DNA from: AWTP1-13 sp035550075
GTDB taxonomy: Bacteria > Pseudomonadota > Alphaproteobacteria > Rhizobiales > Hyphomicrobiaceae
Length of the DNA: 40,130 bases
Assembly (NCBI GenBank): GCA_035550075.1
Contig: DASZQG010000051.1
Coordinates: 1-40,130, forward strand
Direction of reading: 5' to 3'
Numbering within the stretch: position 1 is the stretch's first letter; each line of letters opens with the position of its first letter. The position numbers and the translations under genes are program-made. This document shows, piece by piece, positions 7,957 to 16,329 of this stretch. The notes under the pieces are model-generated. The model worked only from the letters and a program-made list of their open reading frames with translations. It ran no database searches and was not told the DNA's origin.

Positions 7957-8744
7957 GATCCTTTGTCCTCCGGCTGAGGTGGCGGGTTGGCAGCGCGGGG
8001 CGCCCGCTTCGAGGCTGCCCCGCTGATGGTCGCGGTAAGACGGGCCGCATGCTTGGCATTCATCTCGGCAAGAATGGCGCTGGAGACGCGGGGATCGAGT
8101 TTGGTCAGGACGGCCGCGGCCGTTTCGATGTCGAGGTCGGCGAGCTGCAAGGCGGCGGCGTCCGGACGCATGCGCGAATAGATGCTGATCAGCGTTGCCT
8201 GCGCCTTCTTGGAAAACTCGTCGCGGCGCGCGAGCCACTGCTGGTACTCGGCGACCTTCGCCTCCAGCTTGGCGACCCGCTCCTGCAGCTCCTTCTCGAT
8301 ATCGGTCAGCGCCTTCTTCTGCCACATGTAGCGGGCGTCGGCGGCGGCGTTGGCGATGTTGACGCAATAGTCCTGGGCGGGCCGCGCTTCGACCGCTTCC
8401 GCCTTCAATTTCGGCTTGGCAGCTTCAGCCGCAGCCGGCTTGGCAGGTGCGGTCTCCTGCGCCGAACGCGGAACCGGTGGCCGGGGCGCTTCAACCACGG
8501 CCGGTGGCGGGGCCTCGACGACCTTCAGCCTGCGGTGGCGCCCGCTCCTGAGGGGCTGCTGCGGGACAATGGCCTCCGGCGTCTCGGCGGCGACCTGCGC
8601 ATTCCAGCCTTGTGCCACCGCAGCCGGGGCAAAGACCGCGGCCAGCACGATCACGCCAAGCAGCGTGAAAGCCGGGCTCGCCATCGCGTGTCGCCAGGGC
8701 CGCCGAGCCGGCCCGGGGGCGCGAGGTTGCGAGGGGAATGTCAT
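7953..8744 (-). CDS. motE: MotE, MotC chaperone
   Basis: In Sinorhizobium MotE is a periplasmic protein needed for folding and stability of MotC. This 263-residue protein has an N-terminal membrane/signal segment (about residues 27-45, ending VAQGW). A Pro/Ala-rich stretch follows (about 55-115). A coiled coil comes next (about 135-180, KKALTDIEKELQERVAKLEA). The C-terminal MgtE-N-like region contains YSRMRPDAAALQLADLD and LDPRVSSAILAEMNAKHAAR. It lies between flgI and flgH, its usual rhizobial place, with four-base overlaps on both sides. MotC is encoded at the left edge. Confidence 0.88.
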   Translation of the reverse strand: MTFPSQPRAPGPARRPWRHAMASPAFTLLGVIVLAAVFAPAAVAQGWNAQVAAETPEAIVPQQPLRSGRHRRLKVVEAPPPAVVEAPRPPVPRSAQETAPAKPAAAEAAKPKLKAEAVEARPAQDYCVNIANAAADARYMWQKKALTDIEKELQERVAKLEAKVAEYQQWLARRDEFSKKAQATLISIYSRMRPDAAALQLADLDIETAAAVLTKLDPRVSSAILAEMNAKHAARLTATISGAASKRAPRAANPPPQPEDKGS

Positions 8745-9841
8745 TGCACCACCAGATCGGCCTGGAGGGCGCCGGCGGACTTGATCGCCTGCAGAATGGC
8801 GATGATGCCGGTCGGCTTCAGGCCAATCTTGTTCAGCCCGCTCACCAGCATCTGCAGGTCCGTCCCCCGGACGATGGCGAGGTTGCCGCCGTTCTGGTCG
8901 GCCATAACGCGCGACTCCGGCACCACCGTCGTCTGCCCGCCGGAAAACGGCGCCGGCTGCGAGACCTGGGGCGTCTCGGTGACGCGCACCGTGATGCTTC
9001 CGTGCGCGACAGCCACCGTCGAAATCTGCACGTCCTTGCCGATGACGATGGTCCCGGTTCGCTCATCGATGACGACGCGCGCAGGCGCGTCGGGCTGCAC
9101 CGGAAGATCGCCGACCTCCGCCAGGAAGCGGGCCGGAGTGAGGAAGAATGGCCGCGCGAGGGACACGGTGCGTAAATCGTTTTCGCGCGCCACCTTGATG
9201 CCATAGCGTGCCTGCATGTGGCGGTTGACGACGTCCGCTATTTGCACCGCCGTGTTGAAATCGGGGTTGCGAAGCTCCAGCACCAGGACCTTCTGATCCG
9301 ACAGCCGGCCCGGCGCGTCGCGTTCAACCAGGGCGCCGTTGGGGATGCGCCCCGTGGTCGGCACGCCCTGGGTCAGTGTTTCGGCCTTCCCGCTCGTGGA
9401 GAAGCCGGTTACCGCCAGCGGGCCTTGCGCGACAGCATAGATCTGGTTGTCGGCGCCGGTGAGCGGCGTGAGGATCAGCGACCCGCCCTGCAGGGAGGTG
9501 GCATCGCCCAGAGACGAGACGGTGACGTCGACGCGCGATCCCTTACCGATGAACGCTGGCAGCTCCGCCGTCACGATCACGGCGGCGACGTTGCGCGTGC
9601 GGGCATTCGCATTGCGCACGTTGATGCCCATGCGATCGAGCATCGACTGCAGGGATTGCGCGGTGAACGGGGAATTGCGCAGCGTGTCGCCGGTGCCGTT
9701 GAGACCGATCACCAGTCCGTAGCCGAAAAGCTGATTGGCCCGCACGCCCTGGACCGACACCACGTCCTTGATGCGCGTTCCGGCCTCGGCGGGAACCGAG
9801 GCCAGGCACAGGATCAGCAGAAGCAGGATGCGCTGTATCAT
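8741..9841 (-). CDS. flgI: FlgI, flagellar P-ring protein
   Basis: FlgI builds the periplasmic P ring. It has 366 residues, normal for the family. The signal peptide is MIQRILLLLILCLASVPAEA. It is followed by the hallmark start of the mature protein (TRIKDVVSVQGVRANQLFGY, then GLVIGLNGTGD). Other conserved parts are NVAAVIVTAELP, GSRVDVTVSSLGDATSLQGG and the C-terminal GLNKIGLKPTGIIAILQAIK. Its start overlaps the flgA stop and its stop overlaps the motE start, each as ATGA. Confidence 0.97.
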   Translation of the reverse strand: MIQRILLLLILCLASVPAEAGTRIKDVVSVQGVRANQLFGYGLVIGLNGTGDTLRNSPFTAQSLQSMLDRMGINVRNANARTRNVAAVIVTAELPAFIGKGSRVDVTVSSLGDATSLQGGSLILTPLTGADNQIYAVAQGPLAVTGFSTSGKAETLTQGVPTTGRIPNGALVERDAPGRLSDQKVLVLELRNPDFNTAVQIADVVNRHMQARYGIKVARENDLRTVSLARPFFLTPARFLAEVGDLPVQPDAPARVVIDERTGTIVIGKDVQISTVAVAHGSITVRVTETPQVSQPAPFSGGQTTVVPESRVMADQNGGNLAIVRGTDLQMLVSGLNKIGLKPTGIIAILQAIKSAGALQADLVVQ

Positions 9842-10329
9842 GGACCACCCAGACGGATGGTGCCGTCCGCCGCGACGGTCCCCTTGATGGTCACACCGCT
9901 ATCGGGATTGCGCAGCGATATCACGTCACCGATGCCGCCGTTGCTCAGCGCGACCGCCTGGGCGGTCAGGCTGAGGCCCCCCTCCTGAAAGATGACGGTC
10001 GCCGTCTTGCCCTGGGTGATGACGTAGGCATCGCGCACGGCGGCAAGGGGAATCGGCTGCCCCGCGATCAGTGTGCGCAGGGCCACCTTGCCGACCACGG
10101 CCTCGGTATCGTTGAAGATCGTGGTACGCGCGACCGTGCGCGCCACGAAGGCGCGCGAGGTGAGGTGACCGCTCTCGATGGCTTCGCCGGGATAGATCGT
10201 CACGCGCGGCACCGGCAGCTCCACGGCCTGCGCAAGCGCCTCGCGCGGGATGAGAGCGACCATCGCGATCAGCAGGATCGCCAGCAGCGCCATTACGCCG
10301 GCATCCCGCAACTCGACCCTTCTCTTCAC
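9838..10329 (-). CDS. flgA: FlgA, P-ring assembly chaperone
   Basis: FlgA is a periplasmic chaperone for P-ring assembly. This 163-residue protein has a hydrophobic export segment (about residues 12-33, GVMALLAILLIAMVALIPRE). A SAF-like domain follows (IYPGEAIESGHLTSRAF, then LIAGQPIPLAAVR). The C-terminal FlgA signature is ALSNGGIGDVISLRNPDSG with a conserved final IKGTVAADGTIRLGG. It lies directly between flgG and flgI, as in rhizobia. Confidence 0.93.
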   Translation of the reverse strand: MKRRVELRDAGVMALLAILLIAMVALIPREALAQAVELPVPRVTIYPGEAIESGHLTSRAFVARTVARTTIFNDTEAVVGKVALRTLIAGQPIPLAAVRDAYVITQGKTATVIFQEGGLSLTAQAVALSNGGIGDVISLRNPDSGVTIKGTVAADGTIRLGGP

Positions 10330-10346
10330 AACCGCATCCTCCGCCG

Positions 10347-11129
10347 TCAGCGCTTGGACAGGGTCGCGAACATCTCGTCCGCCGCCTGAATGACCTTGGA
10401 ATTCATTTCGTAGGCGCGCTGCGCCGAGATCAGCTCGGTGATCTCCTTGACCGGATCGACGTTCGAGTTTTCCAGGTAGCTCTGCTGCACGGTGGCAAAG
10501 CCGGGATCACCGGGCACGCCGGTAACGGCCGGGCCTGACGACAGCGTCTCGCGATAGAGGTTGCTGCCCAGCGGCTCCAGGCCGGCTTCGTTGGTGAAGT
10601 TGGCGAGCTGTATTTGTCCCAGCAGTTGCAGCGCCGCATTCGTTCCGACGCGGGCGTAAACCTGGCCGCTCTCATTGATGATGATGTCGGTGGCATCCTG
10701 AGGAATTGTCATGGCGGGCTGCAGGGGATAGCCATCGATGGTCACCACCTGCCCGACCTCGTTCTTGTTGAACGTGCCGGCGCGCGTATAGAAGTTCTCT
10801 CCGTTCGGGCCGGCCACCTGGAACCAGCCGCGGCCGTTCAGGGCCATGTCGAGCTTGTTGCCGGTCTGGGTCAGCGCACCCTGCATGTGGAGCTTGCGCA
10901 CGGACGCGGTGCGAACGCCTAGCCCGATGTCTGCACCTTCCGGAACGGTCGACTGACCGCCACGGTTCGGCGCGCCCACCGAGCGCTCGGCCTGGTAGAG
11001 CAGGTCGGTGAACTCGGCGCGCGAGCGCTTGAAGGCGGTGGTGTTGATGTTCGCGATATTATCCGCGATCACCTCCACGTTGGTCTGCTGGGCGTTCATG
11101 CCCGTCGCGGCAATGGCAAGCGCTCTCAC
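10347..11129 (-). CDS. flgG: FlgG, distal rod protein
   Basis: FlgG forms the distal rod. It has 260 residues, the standard length. The N-terminal rod motif is intact (MRALAIAATGMNAQQTNVEV, then IADNIANINTTAFKRSRAEF). The FlgG-specific inserted region follows (DLLYQAERSVGAPN). The core shows GRGWFQVAGPNGENFYTRAG. The C-terminal rod helix shows YLENSNVDPVKEITELISAQ, then RAYEMNSKVIQAADEM. It lies 10 bases after fliE and 17 bases before flgA. Confidence 0.97.
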   Translation of the reverse strand: MRALAIAATGMNAQQTNVEVIADNIANINTTAFKRSRAEFTDLLYQAERSVGAPNRGGQSTVPEGADIGLGVRTASVRKLHMQGALTQTGNKLDMALNGRGWFQVAGPNGENFYTRAGTFNKNEVGQVVTIDGYPLQPAMTIPQDATDIIINESGQVYARVGTNAALQLLGQIQLANFTNEAGLEPLGSNLYRETLSSGPAVTGVPGDPGFATVQQSYLENSNVDPVKEITELISAQRAYEMNSKVIQAADEMFATLSKR

Positions 11130-11139
11130 GGTGCGTTCC

Positions 11140-11481
11140 TCAGATCGACATGCGGCTTATTTCGAGATACGCGGAGACAACCTTGTCGCGGATGGCAATC
11201 GCCCCTTGCAGCGTCTGCTCGGCCGACATCACTGCGTCGACCACCTGCTGCACCGAAGCCTTGCCCTGGATGCCGGCGATGGAAAGCTGCTCGCTGGCCC
11301 TGAGCTGAGCGGCGGCATCGGATGCCATCTGCCCGAGCATGGAGCCGAAATCCATCTCACCCGCCGCGCCCGGCGCGGTTGCGGCCGCCGCCGCGGATGT
11401 CTTGCCGACGCCGGCGCCGCCGGCCACCGGATTGGTATCGGCCGTAGGCAGCGTCGTCAGCGGTGAAACGGCATCGAGCAT
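11140..11481 (-). CDS. fliE: FliE, MS ring-rod junction protein
   Basis: FliE links the MS ring to the proximal rod. This 113-residue protein has a variable Ala/Gly-rich N-terminus and the conserved C-terminal helices (FGSMLGQMASDAAAQLRASE; KASVQQVVDAVMSAEQTLQG). The extreme end is RDKVVSAYLEISRMSI. I chose the ATG at 11481 because GAGGAG lies six bases upstream. An adjacent GTG at 11484 is also possible and would overlap the flgC stop as GTGA. Confidence 0.93.
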   Translation of the reverse strand: MLDAVSPLTTLPTADTNPVAGGAGVGKTSAAAAATAPGAAGEMDFGSMLGQMASDAAAQLRASEQLSIAGIQGKASVQQVVDAVMSAEQTLQGAIAIRDKVVSAYLEISRMSI

Positions 11482-11900
11482 CACGTGCTCCTCAAGAGAT
11501 CGATCGTCATGTTGATCAGCTCGCGTGCCTGCTTCACCACCTGCAGGTTGGCCTCGTAGGAGCGAGACGCCTCGCGCATGTCCGCCAGCTCGACCAGCAT
11601 GTCGACGTTGGGAAGCTTCACGTAGCCCTTCTCGTCGGCGGCCGGATGTCCGGGGTTGTATTCCGTGCGGTAGGGTGCGCGGCTGCGGTCGATGCCGGAC
11701 ACCTTGACGACGTTGGCCCCCGTCGCGTCGTCCACCTCGTCCTCGAAACTGATGGTCTTGCGCGTGTAGGGGTTGGAGCCCGGCGTCTTGCCAGTGGTCT
11801 GCGCGTTGGCGAGGTTCTCCGTCACGATGCGCATGCGCTTGGACTGCGCCTGGATGCCGGAGGAGCCTATCTGCAGCGTGGCCTCAAGAGGATCGAACAT
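11481..11900 (-). CDS. flgC: FlgC, proximal rod protein
   Basis: This proximal rod subunit has 139 residues, the normal FlgC length. The N-terminal rod motif is SSGIQAQSKRMRIVTENLAN. The FlgC-specific segment TPGSNPYTRKTISFE follows. Next comes YNPGHPAADEKGYVKLPNVD, the usual FlgC signature. The protein ends with the C-terminal helix SYEANLQVVKQARELINMTI. It lies three bases after flgB and abuts fliE. Confidence 0.97.
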   Translation of the reverse strand: MFDPLEATLQIGSSGIQAQSKRMRIVTENLANAQTTGKTPGSNPYTRKTISFEDEVDDATGANVVKVSGIDRSRAPYRTEYNPGHPAADEKGYVKLPNVDMLVELADMREASRSYEANLQVVKQARELINMTIDLLRST

Positions 11901-11903
11901 CGG

Positions 11904-12287
11904 TTATCCCTTGGTTGCGGCCAGCATCATGCGGTTGAACGCCTTGGCGATGCTCGTGTTGAGCCGGTAGGCGCGGTTCACCTCGCCGGCCTTGAGCAGC
12001 TCCTGCTCCAGGCTGACCGAGTTGCCGGAATGCGTCACATCCCAGGTGTCTTCGGGCCGCACGGCCACCGGCGCCTGCGTCGCGCCCGATGTCATGTGTG
12101 CGGGCTGCGTGGTGGCCATCGACAGGCCCAGGGTGTCGAGCGTCTGGTTGAAGTCTTCGACGTCGAGCGCCTTGTAGCCGGGGGTATTGGCGTTGGCGAT
12201 GTTGCCGGCAAGCGTCGCCTGACGTGCGGCCAGCCACTGGTTGTGCCGCGAAATCAGACTGAAAAGCTGTACAGCCCCGAGCGCCAT
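11904..12287 (-). CDS. flgB: FlgB, proximal rod protein
   Basis: This proximal rod subunit has 127 residues from the ATG at 12287, which is preceded by AGGA at six bases. The same frame also allows a TTG at 12311, but that has no ribosome site. The N-terminal part contains the rod motif (RQATLAGNIANANTPGYKAL). The C-terminal part contains VSLEQELLKAGEVNRAYRLN, the usual FlgB end. It heads the flgB-flgC-fliE-flgG block. Confidence 0.95.
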   Translation of the reverse strand: MALGAVQLFSLISRHNQWLAARQATLAGNIANANTPGYKALDVEDFNQTLDTLGLSMATTQPAHMTSGATQAPVAVRPEDTWDVTHSGNSVSLEQELLKAGEVNRAYRLNTSIAKAFNRMMLAATKG

Positions 12288-12359
12288 GGAAAATCCTGCG
12301 GTGCCAGCCAATTCCGCTTCTTATTGATTCGATCTTGTCCGAGGCTTGCGCCCGGCGCA

Positions 12360-12800
12360 TCAGCCGGCGGCGGGCACCGTCGCGCCGAGGCGCGCATCGG
12401 CGAGCGCCGCGATCAACCGAAGCGTATTCTCGTCCGGGTCGCTCGAGCCGTTGGCGAAGTTGATGTAGTTGATCTCAACGCCAGCGTTGACCGATTGCAG
12501 CAGCAAGCGGAAGTAGACGCTGACGCCTATGTGCTGAAACTCCATGTCAAGGCTGATCGAGGGCGGGCTTCCCCAGTTCAGCTCGACGTCGCCCGATTGC
12601 CCGAAGCGGACGGTCCCTGGCTTGAAGTAGAGCTCGGTGGAGCAGTTCACCAAGGTGCTGATGTTGGCGAACTGTTCGGTGCGGATGTAGGCGATCAGAT
12701 CCGTCGCCTCGATCAGGCGCAGTTCGGAGGCGACCTCGCGCATGCCGTCGGCCAGCGCCTTCTCGCGTTCCAGCGTGTAGTCGTTGCCCTGCTTCAGCAT
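12360..12800 (-). CDS. Unknown 146-residue protein inside the flagellar operon
   Basis: I do not recognise this protein. It is soluble by composition, with no signal peptide or membrane segment. The first 45 residues look helical and charged (TLEREKALADGMREVASELR). The middle alternates hydrophobic and polar residues as in beta strands (ISLDMEFQHIGVSVYFRLLL). One Cys is present (C53, LVNCSTELYF). It starts 15 bases after the flhB stop, ends about 70 bases before flgB and runs in the same direction, so co-expression with flagellar genes is likely. Codon use and GC look like the neighbours. A flagellar accessory or chaperone role is an inference from position only. Confidence 0.8.
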   Translation of the reverse strand: MLKQGNDYTLEREKALADGMREVASELRLIEATDLIAYIRTEQFANISTLVNCSTELYFKPGTVRFGQSGDVELNWGSPPSISLDMEFQHIGVSVYFRLLLQSVNAGVEINYINFANGSSDPDENTLRLIAALADARLGATVPAAG

Positions 12801-12815
12801 GCAGCGGTCCCTCTG

Positions 12816-13895
12816 CTAGGCCGGCTTGCGCTGCGGCCGGCCCGCAAACAGGTAGAACACCAGCTCGGCTACCGCCTTGTAGAACTGGGGCGGGATCATC
12901 TGGTCGACCTCCACGGCCTTGTAGAGCGAACGGGCAAGCGCCTTATCTTCGAACACCGGGATGCCGTGCGCGGCGGCGATCTCGCGGATCTTCAGGGCGA
13001 TCAAATCCTGGCCCTTGGCAACCAACAGTGGGGCCCCGCCCTCCTCGCGCACGTAGCGCAGGGCCACCGCGTAGTGGGTCGGATTGGCGATGACCATGGT
13101 GGCACGCGGCACCTGGGCGATCATGCGCTTGCGCAGGCGGTCGCGCGCCAGGGAGCGGAGCCGCGCCTTGACGATCGGGTCGCCGTCCACCTGCTTCATC
13201 TCGTCCTTGACTTCCTGGCGTGTCATTCGCAGTTCCTGACGCCAGAACAGTTGCGACCACACCAGGTCGGCTGCGACGAGCACGATGGTGGCAACCGCAA
13301 CGGTCGCGACCAGCCGCCCAGCCATCCCCAGGATCAGCAGCGGCAGCCCGTTCGGCTCCGTATACATGGCGTTGATCACGTCCTCCTGGGCGGCACGCAT
13401 CACCATCACTCCCAGTCCGGTCACGGCCGCAAGCTTGAACACCGCCTTGAGAAATTCGACCTGGCCCTGCGCCCCGAAAATGCGCCGCCAGCCGCTGCGG
13501 ATGGAAATCCGCGACAGCTTGGGCTGGATGCGATCGACGACAAGGCGCGGTGAATTCTGCAGGAACGACGACAGCATCCCGGCGACCGAGAGGACCGCCA
13601 CGATCGGCAGCACGAACCGCGCCGCGTCGCCCGCGAGCGCCTGGAACAGGAGAACCGCGTCGGCGCGGTTCTCCAGCGTGATGCCGCCCGGGCTGTCGAT
13701 CAGGGCGCGCAACGAGGCGATCAAGGCGCCGGCGTTCTGCAGCACGAAGAAGCTGATGATGAGCAGGATGCCGAGCAGGGAGGCCAGCGTCGCCGCCTCG
13801 CGCGAGAACGGCACGTTGCCCTGCTCGACAGCGTCCCGGACCTTCTTCTCGGTCGCTTCCTCGGTCTTGCTTTCCTTGTCGGGGATTTCGGACAT
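12816..13895 (-). CDS. flhB: FlhB, export switch protein with autocleavage site
   Basis: FlhB is the membrane protein that switches export from rod/hook to filament substrates. It has 359 residues. The N-terminus MSEIPDKESKTEEATEKKVR, then DAVEQGNVPFSREA, is the family signature. Four membrane helices follow, the first at about residues 39-60. The cytoplasmic domain carries the NPTH autocleavage tetrapeptide at about residues 271-274 (VIANPTHYAVAL), then GQDLIALKIREIAAAHGIPV. It lies 16 bases downstream of fliG. Confidence 0.97.
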   Translation of the reverse strand: MSEIPDKESKTEEATEKKVRDAVEQGNVPFSREAATLASLLGILLIISFFVLQNAGALIASLRALIDSPGGITLENRADAVLLFQALAGDAARFVLPIVAVLSVAGMLSSFLQNSPRLVVDRIQPKLSRISIRSGWRRIFGAQGQVEFLKAVFKLAAVTGLGVMVMRAAQEDVINAMYTEPNGLPLLILGMAGRLVATVAVATIVLVAADLVWSQLFWRQELRMTRQEVKDEMKQVDGDPIVKARLRSLARDRLRKRMIAQVPRATMVIANPTHYAVALRYVREEGGAPLLVAKGQDLIALKIREIAAAHGIPVFEDKALARSLYKAVEVDQMIPPQFYKAVAELVFYLFAGRPQRKPA

Positions 13896-13911
13896 GGGCC
13901 AGGGGGTCCAA

Positions 13912-14943
13912 TCAGACGGTCAGCTCGTCGACGTCGTCGGCTGACGGCTGCTCGATTTCTCCCTTGGCCATCATCTTCAGCACCGCCTCGACAATGCTCC
14001 GGCGCGCCTTGGCGATGTCGCGCTGAGGCACGTTGGCGCCGCTCTGCAGCTCGGCCTCGGCCATGCGCTTGGACCGCGCCGCCAGCGACGAGAGGATCGT
14101 TTCCTGGAATTCCGGCTCGGTGCCGCGCAGCGCCATGACCAGCCGCTCGATGGGAACCTGGTCGAACAGGACGGCCCGCGCAGACGCCGGCAGTTGCGGA
14201 AGCTGCTCGAAGGTGAACAGCAGGCCCTTCAGAGCCTTGGCATCGTCGGGGCGGATCTCGGCAAGGCTCTTGAGGACGTCCTCGGATTGCGAGCGATCGA
14301 GGCGATTGAGAATGTCGGCAATGCTGGCGTGCGAGCTGGCGGACGGCGCCAGCAGTTCCTCGCGGATGGCCAGCTCCACCGCCCGGACCGACTCCGGCGC
14401 CACCTTGCGCAAACCCAGCATGCGCGACAGCAGTCCGTTGCGCAGCTCGGGCGGAAACGAGCTGATCAGCTTGGCGGCCAGCTCGGAGTCGACCTTCGAC
14501 AGGATGAGCGCCACGCTCTGAGGGTGCTGCTTGATCAGGTAGGCACGCAGCGTATCGAGCTTGATGCGCGAGATGCGCTCCCAGATCGCATCTTCGACCT
14601 CCTGCTGCTGAGCGCCGTCGCCGTTGGACATGGCCTCGTCGATCTCGTCTTCCGACATGACGCCGGCCAGCAGATCCTTGACCTCGTTCAGGGTGCCGAC
14701 AAAATTCAGGCCGTTGGAGAATTTCTGGGCGAACTCCTCCACCAACGTTTCCAGGTCGGTAGGCGAAACGGGGCGCAACTCGGCCGCCGAGCGCGTCAGC
14801 AGCTTGAGTTCCTCCGCATCGAAGCGACGCAACAGCTTGGCGGCGCGCTGTTTGCCCAGCGCCAGCAGCAGCACCGCGACCTTCTCGGCCCCGGTCAGCG
14901 TGACCGGGGGCGGCGCGGCACTGGAGCTGCTGTTTGCGACCAT
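13912..14943 (-). CDS. fliG: FliG, C-ring switch and torque protein
   Basis: FliG forms the upper C ring and contacts the stator. The protein has 343 residues. The N-terminal FliF-binding part contains LTGAEKVAVLLLALGKQRAA. The middle domain contains the conserved HPQSVALILSKVDSELAAKL (EHPQTIA-like). The C-terminal torque domain has LLFTFEQLPQLPASARAVLF and charged helices. It starts 12 bases after the fliN stop, in the rhizobial order fliM-fliN-fliG. Confidence 0.95.
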   Translation of the reverse strand: MVANSSSSAAPPPVTLTGAEKVAVLLLALGKQRAAKLLRRFDAEELKLLTRSAAELRPVSPTDLETLVEEFAQKFSNGLNFVGTLNEVKDLLAGVMSEDEIDEAMSNGDGAQQQEVEDAIWERISRIKLDTLRAYLIKQHPQSVALILSKVDSELAAKLISSFPPELRNGLLSRMLGLRKVAPESVRAVELAIREELLAPSASSHASIADILNRLDRSQSEDVLKSLAEIRPDDAKALKGLLFTFEQLPQLPASARAVLFDQVPIERLVMALRGTEPEFQETILSSLAARSKRMAEAELQSGANVPQRDIAKARRSIVEAVLKMMAKGEIEQPSADDVDELTV

Positions 14944-14955
14944 CGCCAGCTCACA

Positions 14956-15357
14956 CTAGACCGGCTTGTCCGTGCCCGAGGAGCCGACCACTTCCGTCAG
15001 CTTGATGCCGAAGCGCGAGGTGGCCTCGTCGACGATGACGACCTCGCCGCGCGCCACCACGCGGCCGTTGACGACCACGTCGGCCGGCTCGCCGACGCGC
15101 CGGTCGAGAGGAATGACCGCACCGCGACCGAGCTTCACCAGGTTGGCCACCGGCATGGTGGTGGACCCCAGCACGACTTTCACCGTGACCGGGATGCGCA
15201 TGATCATCTCGAGGTTGCGGCCGCTTGGACCGGGGTCCGCTGCGGTGGCCGCCCTCGCGGCGACGCCGGGTGATCCATTACCCAGCTCGCTCGCATATTC
15301 CTGGAGCAGGGAGCTGGACTTGCCCGGCGCCGCCGGCTGCGTGCTGTCGTTGTTCAT
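14956..15357 (-). CDS. fliN: FliN, C-ring switch protein
   Basis: FliN forms the lower C ring and binds FliH. This 133-residue protein has a variable Ser/Ala-rich N-terminus and a C-terminal SpoA/FliN domain (about residues 48-125). The domain is recognised by LEMIMRIPVTVKVVLGSTTM, then GEPADVVVNGRVVARGEVVI and RFGIKLTEVV. It lies 27 bases after fliM. Confidence 0.95.
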   Translation of the reverse strand: MNNDSTQPAAPGKSSSLLQEYASELGNGSPGVAARAATAADPGPSGRNLEMIMRIPVTVKVVLGSTTMPVANLVKLGRGAVIPLDRRVGEPADVVVNGRVVARGEVVIVDEATSRFGIKLTEVVGSSGTDKPV

Positions 15358-15384
15358 GTTCTGCGATGCTCCCAGAAAATCCGC

Positions 15385-16326
15385 TCAGCTTGCGAGGATG
15401 TCGTCCATGAATTCCTGCTCGCGGTCGACGAACCCGTCGACGCGCAGGGTGTAGACGCCGTTCGATTTGCCCAGGTGGCACCACAGCAGGCGCTCGTTGT
15501 TGCATTCCACGCGCACGCGGCTGCTGGCGGTGGTGCTGAGCTCGATGATCTGCCCTGGCTGCAGGGTGGCGATTTCGCCGAGCAGGCCGGGCCGCTCATC
15601 GAGCACGGCGCTGAGAGTGACGTTGGCGCGCGTCACCTCGTTCTGGATCTGCTGCGCCCAGCGCGGGTCGACCTTGGCGGCCGCTTTCACCGGCGGTTTC
15701 GACAGGATTTTTCGCATCGGCTCCAGGGCCGCGGCGGGAATGACGACCCACATGTCGCCGGCACGCGCCGACACCTCGACCCGCAGCCTTGCTGCCACCA
15801 CAGGACTCGTCGGACGGCCGATGCTTTCAAAATCGAGCTTGTCGACGATGCCCTCGAATACGAACGGCGTCTCGGCAACCGGCGCGAACGAGGTGGCCAG
15901 CGCCCTCGCCAACCGTTCGAACAGCAACCCGGCGATGCGGACCTCGATCTTGGAAAGGGGCCGCTCGACCTCGGTCGGCGGCTCCGATCCATCGCCGCCC
16001 AGGATCATCTCCAGCACCGCGAATATCGCGCCGGGGTGCGCGACCACGAGCACAGGCGAGTCCCACTTGGTGGCACTCAGCATGCCGATCACGCTGACGC
16101 CCTCGTGCGGCGTCAGAACATGCTCCGCCGTGCCGCCTTCTATGCCCTGGACGATGCCCTGGGGCTGCGCCGTCATCAGGCCGCGCAGCTCTTCCGCGAA
16201 CGCGGCGGCCGTCCGGTCGAAGGCGACCCGCAGCATCGGCAATTGCTCGATCGGACTCGCGCCCTGGCTGAAAAGGCCCTGGACGCTCTTGAGCGAACCG
16301 CCTGGCAGCATGCCCTCGTCCGACAT
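15385..16326 (-). CDS. fliM: FliM, C-ring switch protein
   Basis: FliM binds CheY-P and switches rotation. The protein has 313 residues. The central CheC-like domain is recognisable by HPGAIFAVLEMILGGDGSEP and ERPLSKIEVRIAGLLFERLA. The C-terminal SpoA domain contains GEIATLQPGQIIELSTTASS. The N-terminal CheY-binding motif seen in enterobacterial FliM (LSQxEIDALL) is not evident; rhizobial FliM proteins are divergent there. It starts three bases after the motA stop. Confidence 0.93.
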   Translation of the reverse strand: MSDEGMLPGGSLKSVQGLFSQGASPIEQLPMLRVAFDRTAAAFAEELRGLMTAQPQGIVQGIEGGTAEHVLTPHEGVSVIGMLSATKWDSPVLVVAHPGAIFAVLEMILGGDGSEPPTEVERPLSKIEVRIAGLLFERLARALATSFAPVAETPFVFEGIVDKLDFESIGRPTSPVVAARLRVEVSARAGDMWVVIPAAALEPMRKILSKPPVKAAAKVDPRWAQQIQNEVTRANVTLSAVLDERPGLLGEIATLQPGQIIELSTTASSRVRVECNNERLLWCHLGKSNGVYTLRVDGFVDREQEFMDDILAS

Positions 16327-16329
16327 GGT

